Below are positions 62,654 through 64,000 of a stretch of 64,000 nucleotides of DNA, piece after piece (position 1 is the stretch's first letter; each line of letters starts with the position of its first letter). Below the pieces are notes generated by a model. That model had not been told where the DNA came from. It ran no database searches and saw only the letters and a program-made list of their open reading frames with translations. Source of the DNA: an uncultured Agathobacter sp. GTDB lineage: Bacteria > Bacillota > Clostridia > Lachnospirales > Lachnospiraceae. The translations under genes and the position numbers were made by a program. Location: contig CAKRNE010000006.1 in NCBI GenBank assembly GCA_934365945.1, positions 1 through 64,000 of the forward strand, written 5' to 3'.

Positions 62654-62776
62654 TTGAAGGATAAGGATAGGCATATTGATGAAATGCAGAAGCAGTTGGG
62701 GGATAATAAAAGACAGCTAGATGCAAAAGATGCCATTATTGAATCTTTAAGGAAGCAACTGGCAGAGAAAAGTTAA
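62654..62776 (+). CDS. Possible 40-residue coiled-coil peptide or gene tail
   Basis: TTG at 62654 follows GGAGGGGGGATGAGG. The frame reads LKDKDRHIDEMQKQLGDNKR and QLDAKDAIIESLRKQLAEKS, an obvious coiled coil with a heptad pattern. It may be the 3' remnant of a longer gene whose 5' part was lost together with the ATPase fragment upstream. Confidence 0.35.
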   Translation: MKDKDRHIDEMQKQLGDNKRQLDAKDAIIESLRKQLAEKS

Positions 62777-62804
62777 AATTAAATTGAATTAATTGTATTT
62801 TTCA

Positions 62805-62850
62805 ATAAAGTCCGCTATACTAAAATAAGATTTTATATAGCGGACTTTAT
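62805..62850. terminator. 15-bp perfect hairpin, probable terminator
   Basis: ATAAAGTCCGCTATA (62805-62819) and its exact complement (62836-62850) enclose a 16-nt loop. T-rich sequence flanks both sides. It lies 25 bp before the start of the final ATPase gene and could also act as an operator. Its core resembles the hairpin at 19603-19635. Confidence 0.65.
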
Positions 62851-62874
62851 TATATAGTCAATATAGGGGGAATT

Positions 62875-64000
62875 ATGATTAAGACCTTTAATGTAGATAA
62901 TTTTAAATCATTAAATAATCTGTCAATAAATTTGCAGCCAATGACTGTAATTGTTGGAAATAATGCCACAGGAAAAAGTTCAATTTTACAGGCAATTGAC
63001 TTTGTATGCGGATGTGTTAACGATGACTTTTCTGTTTTATTGGAGAGGCGAGGCTGGACGGTTGATAATATTCGTTCAAAGTTTATACGCTCAGGGACAG
63101 CCCGTATTTCATTTGGAGTAGAGGTTGTGTTGGAGGAGCCGGTTAATACGACGCTTAAATGGGGAATGGTATTACAGCCCAACGTGGCCAAAAATCAATT
63201 GCATCTTGTTTCGGAAGAGATTGTAGATTTAGATACAAAAGAGACATTAGTACAATATAAAGCATCTGCAGGAGGCTGGATTAAAGGGGATAAAGAAGAG
63301 CTATCGATAATGCCGAATTTTGTGATTACAAGTTCCTGTCTTAAAGTAATTCAGCATTTGCATGGAGTAGATAGCCGTTTAAATAGACTGGTTGCCTTTT
63401 TTGATAATTCTGAGTCGTTTGAGATGCTGGCGCCGGATAATATGAGGCTTTCCAGCAGAGGTGTTGTAAAGAATATTGGAGAGACAGGAAAGAATCTCCC
63501 ATCATTTATCAGACAGATGTCAGCAGAACAGAAAAATAATTTTATGAGTAAATTAAAGCGGATTCTGGGTGATAGGATTAGTGATGTAAGTGCATCGGTA
63601 AAGGGAAAACCGGGATGGACTCTGATAAATGTAAAGGAACATTATGATACAGGGGATGTTGAGTTTTCATCAAAGGAAATTAGTGATGGTATTTTAAGAG
63701 TACTTGCTTTTATTGCTATAAGTGAAATAGAGCCTGCAAATGCGATATTTTTACTTGATGAAGTGGAAAATGGAATTAATAGTGATTATGCAGAGGCTAT
63801 GATAGATGTTTTGTCAGAAATATATGAGGAAAGCAGGCATCAACTTGTATTGACAACACATAGTACAGTATTCCTTGATTATGTAAAGCCGGAGCAGATA
63901 GTTCTCTTATACAGGGATCAAAATGGAAGCACAAGGGCGGATAATTTATTTGATTCCAAAGAAATCCGAGATAAATTGGAGTATATGTATCCGGGAGAAA
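62875..64000 (+). CDS. AAA family (RecF/AAA15-21-like) ATPase, incomplete at the right edge
   Basis: ATAGGGGG precedes the ATG at 62875. 375 codons are visible and the frame is still open at the end. It begins MIKTFNVDNFKSLNNLSINL, with Walker A VGNNATGKSS (about residues 27-34), a signature-like KEISDGILRVLAFIAI, Walker B AIFLLDEVENGIN, and H-switch TTHSTVFLDY. It is a RecF/SMC-type ATPase such as those paired with TOPRIM or nuclease partners. A second gene, if present, would lie outside the window. Confidence 0.85.
   Translation, partial: MIKTFNVDNFKSLNNLSINLQPMTVIVGNNATGKSSILQAIDFVCGCVNDDFSVLLERRGWTVDNIRSKFIRSGTARISFGVEVVLEEPVNTTLKWGMVLQPNVAKNQLHLVSEEIVDLDTKETLVQYKASAGGWIKGDKEELSIMPNFVITSSCLKVIQHLHGVDSRLNRLVAFFDNSESFEMLAPDNMRLSSRGVVKNIGETGKNLPSFIRQMSAEQKNNFMSKLKRILGDRISDVSASVKGKPGWTLINVKEHYDTGDVEFSSKEISDGILRVLAFIAISEIEPANAIFLLDEVENGINSDYAEAMIDVLSEIYEESRHQLVLTTHSTVFLDYVKPEQIVLLYRDQNGSTRADNLFDSKEIRDKLEYMYPGE

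Overview
The window reads as a low-GC Firmicutes chromosome segment, most likely a motile gut Lachnospiraceae of the Agathobacter/Eubacterium rectale/Roseburia type. This is inferred from strong AGGAGG ribosome-binding sites, two T-box tRNA synthetase leaders, a Mn2+ riboswitch, sigma-28 promoters in the TAAA-N15-GCCGATAT style and a short gut-type flagellin. No rRNA, tRNA or CRISPR array was seen.

Positions 1-19600 are an AT-rich defence and mobile-element island. In order it holds a gutted IS30 transposase, a HigB/HigA toxin-antitoxin pair, a broken IS1634-type element, a Septu-like ATPase + HNH nuclease pair, an AbiH-like gene, a broken helicase, an IS66 remnant, an orphan membrane protein, a second IS1634 remnant, a three-gene nitrilase-like operon of unknown role, a lone AAA15-type ATPase with its own promoter, a metallo-beta-lactamase-fold/unknown/membrane-protein operon, and a zinc-finger antitoxin cut off at the island edge. 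A diverged 66-bp inverted repeat (8014-8079 and 19491-19556) and a direct IS-end repeat (939-975 and 12378-12412) bracket parts of it.

Positions 19650-38100 are mostly ordinary chromosome: two secreted proteins (papain-like and double transglutaminase-like) sharing a recently homogenised C-terminal module, a LUD-domain protein, an ABC importer of the TrpXYZ-like class, tyrS and metG under T-boxes, mntP under a yybP-ykoY Mn2+ riboswitch, a Na+/Ca2+ exchanger, a DUF4869/P-loop pair, and a Nudix hydrolase.

Positions 38344-62453 form a late flagellar and flagellin-glycosylation region. flaG-fliD-fliS, the flagellin gene and the pseudaminic acid (Pse) cluster each have a sigma-28-type promoter with an exact 15-bp spacer. 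Two Maf/DUF115 glycosyltransferase genes flank the Pse genes (pseB, pseI, pseF, pseG, pseC; no pseH seen). The cluster interior (about 52.0-59.4 kb) is visibly more AT-rich than pseC and looks acquired. Three ATPase genes, one coupled to a DpnII/MboI-like nuclease, are interspersed among the flagellar genes. The window ends in an AAA ATPase that runs off the edge and is preceded by a remnant copy of its own N-terminus.

The best candidates for undescribed biology are the nitrilase-like operon (12488-15225), the ATPase/nuclease pair inside the flagellar locus (43700-45623), the long-ATPase Septu variant (4146-7902), the MBL/unknown/4-TM operon (16942-19065), and the terminator/antiterminator-like leader in front of pseB.
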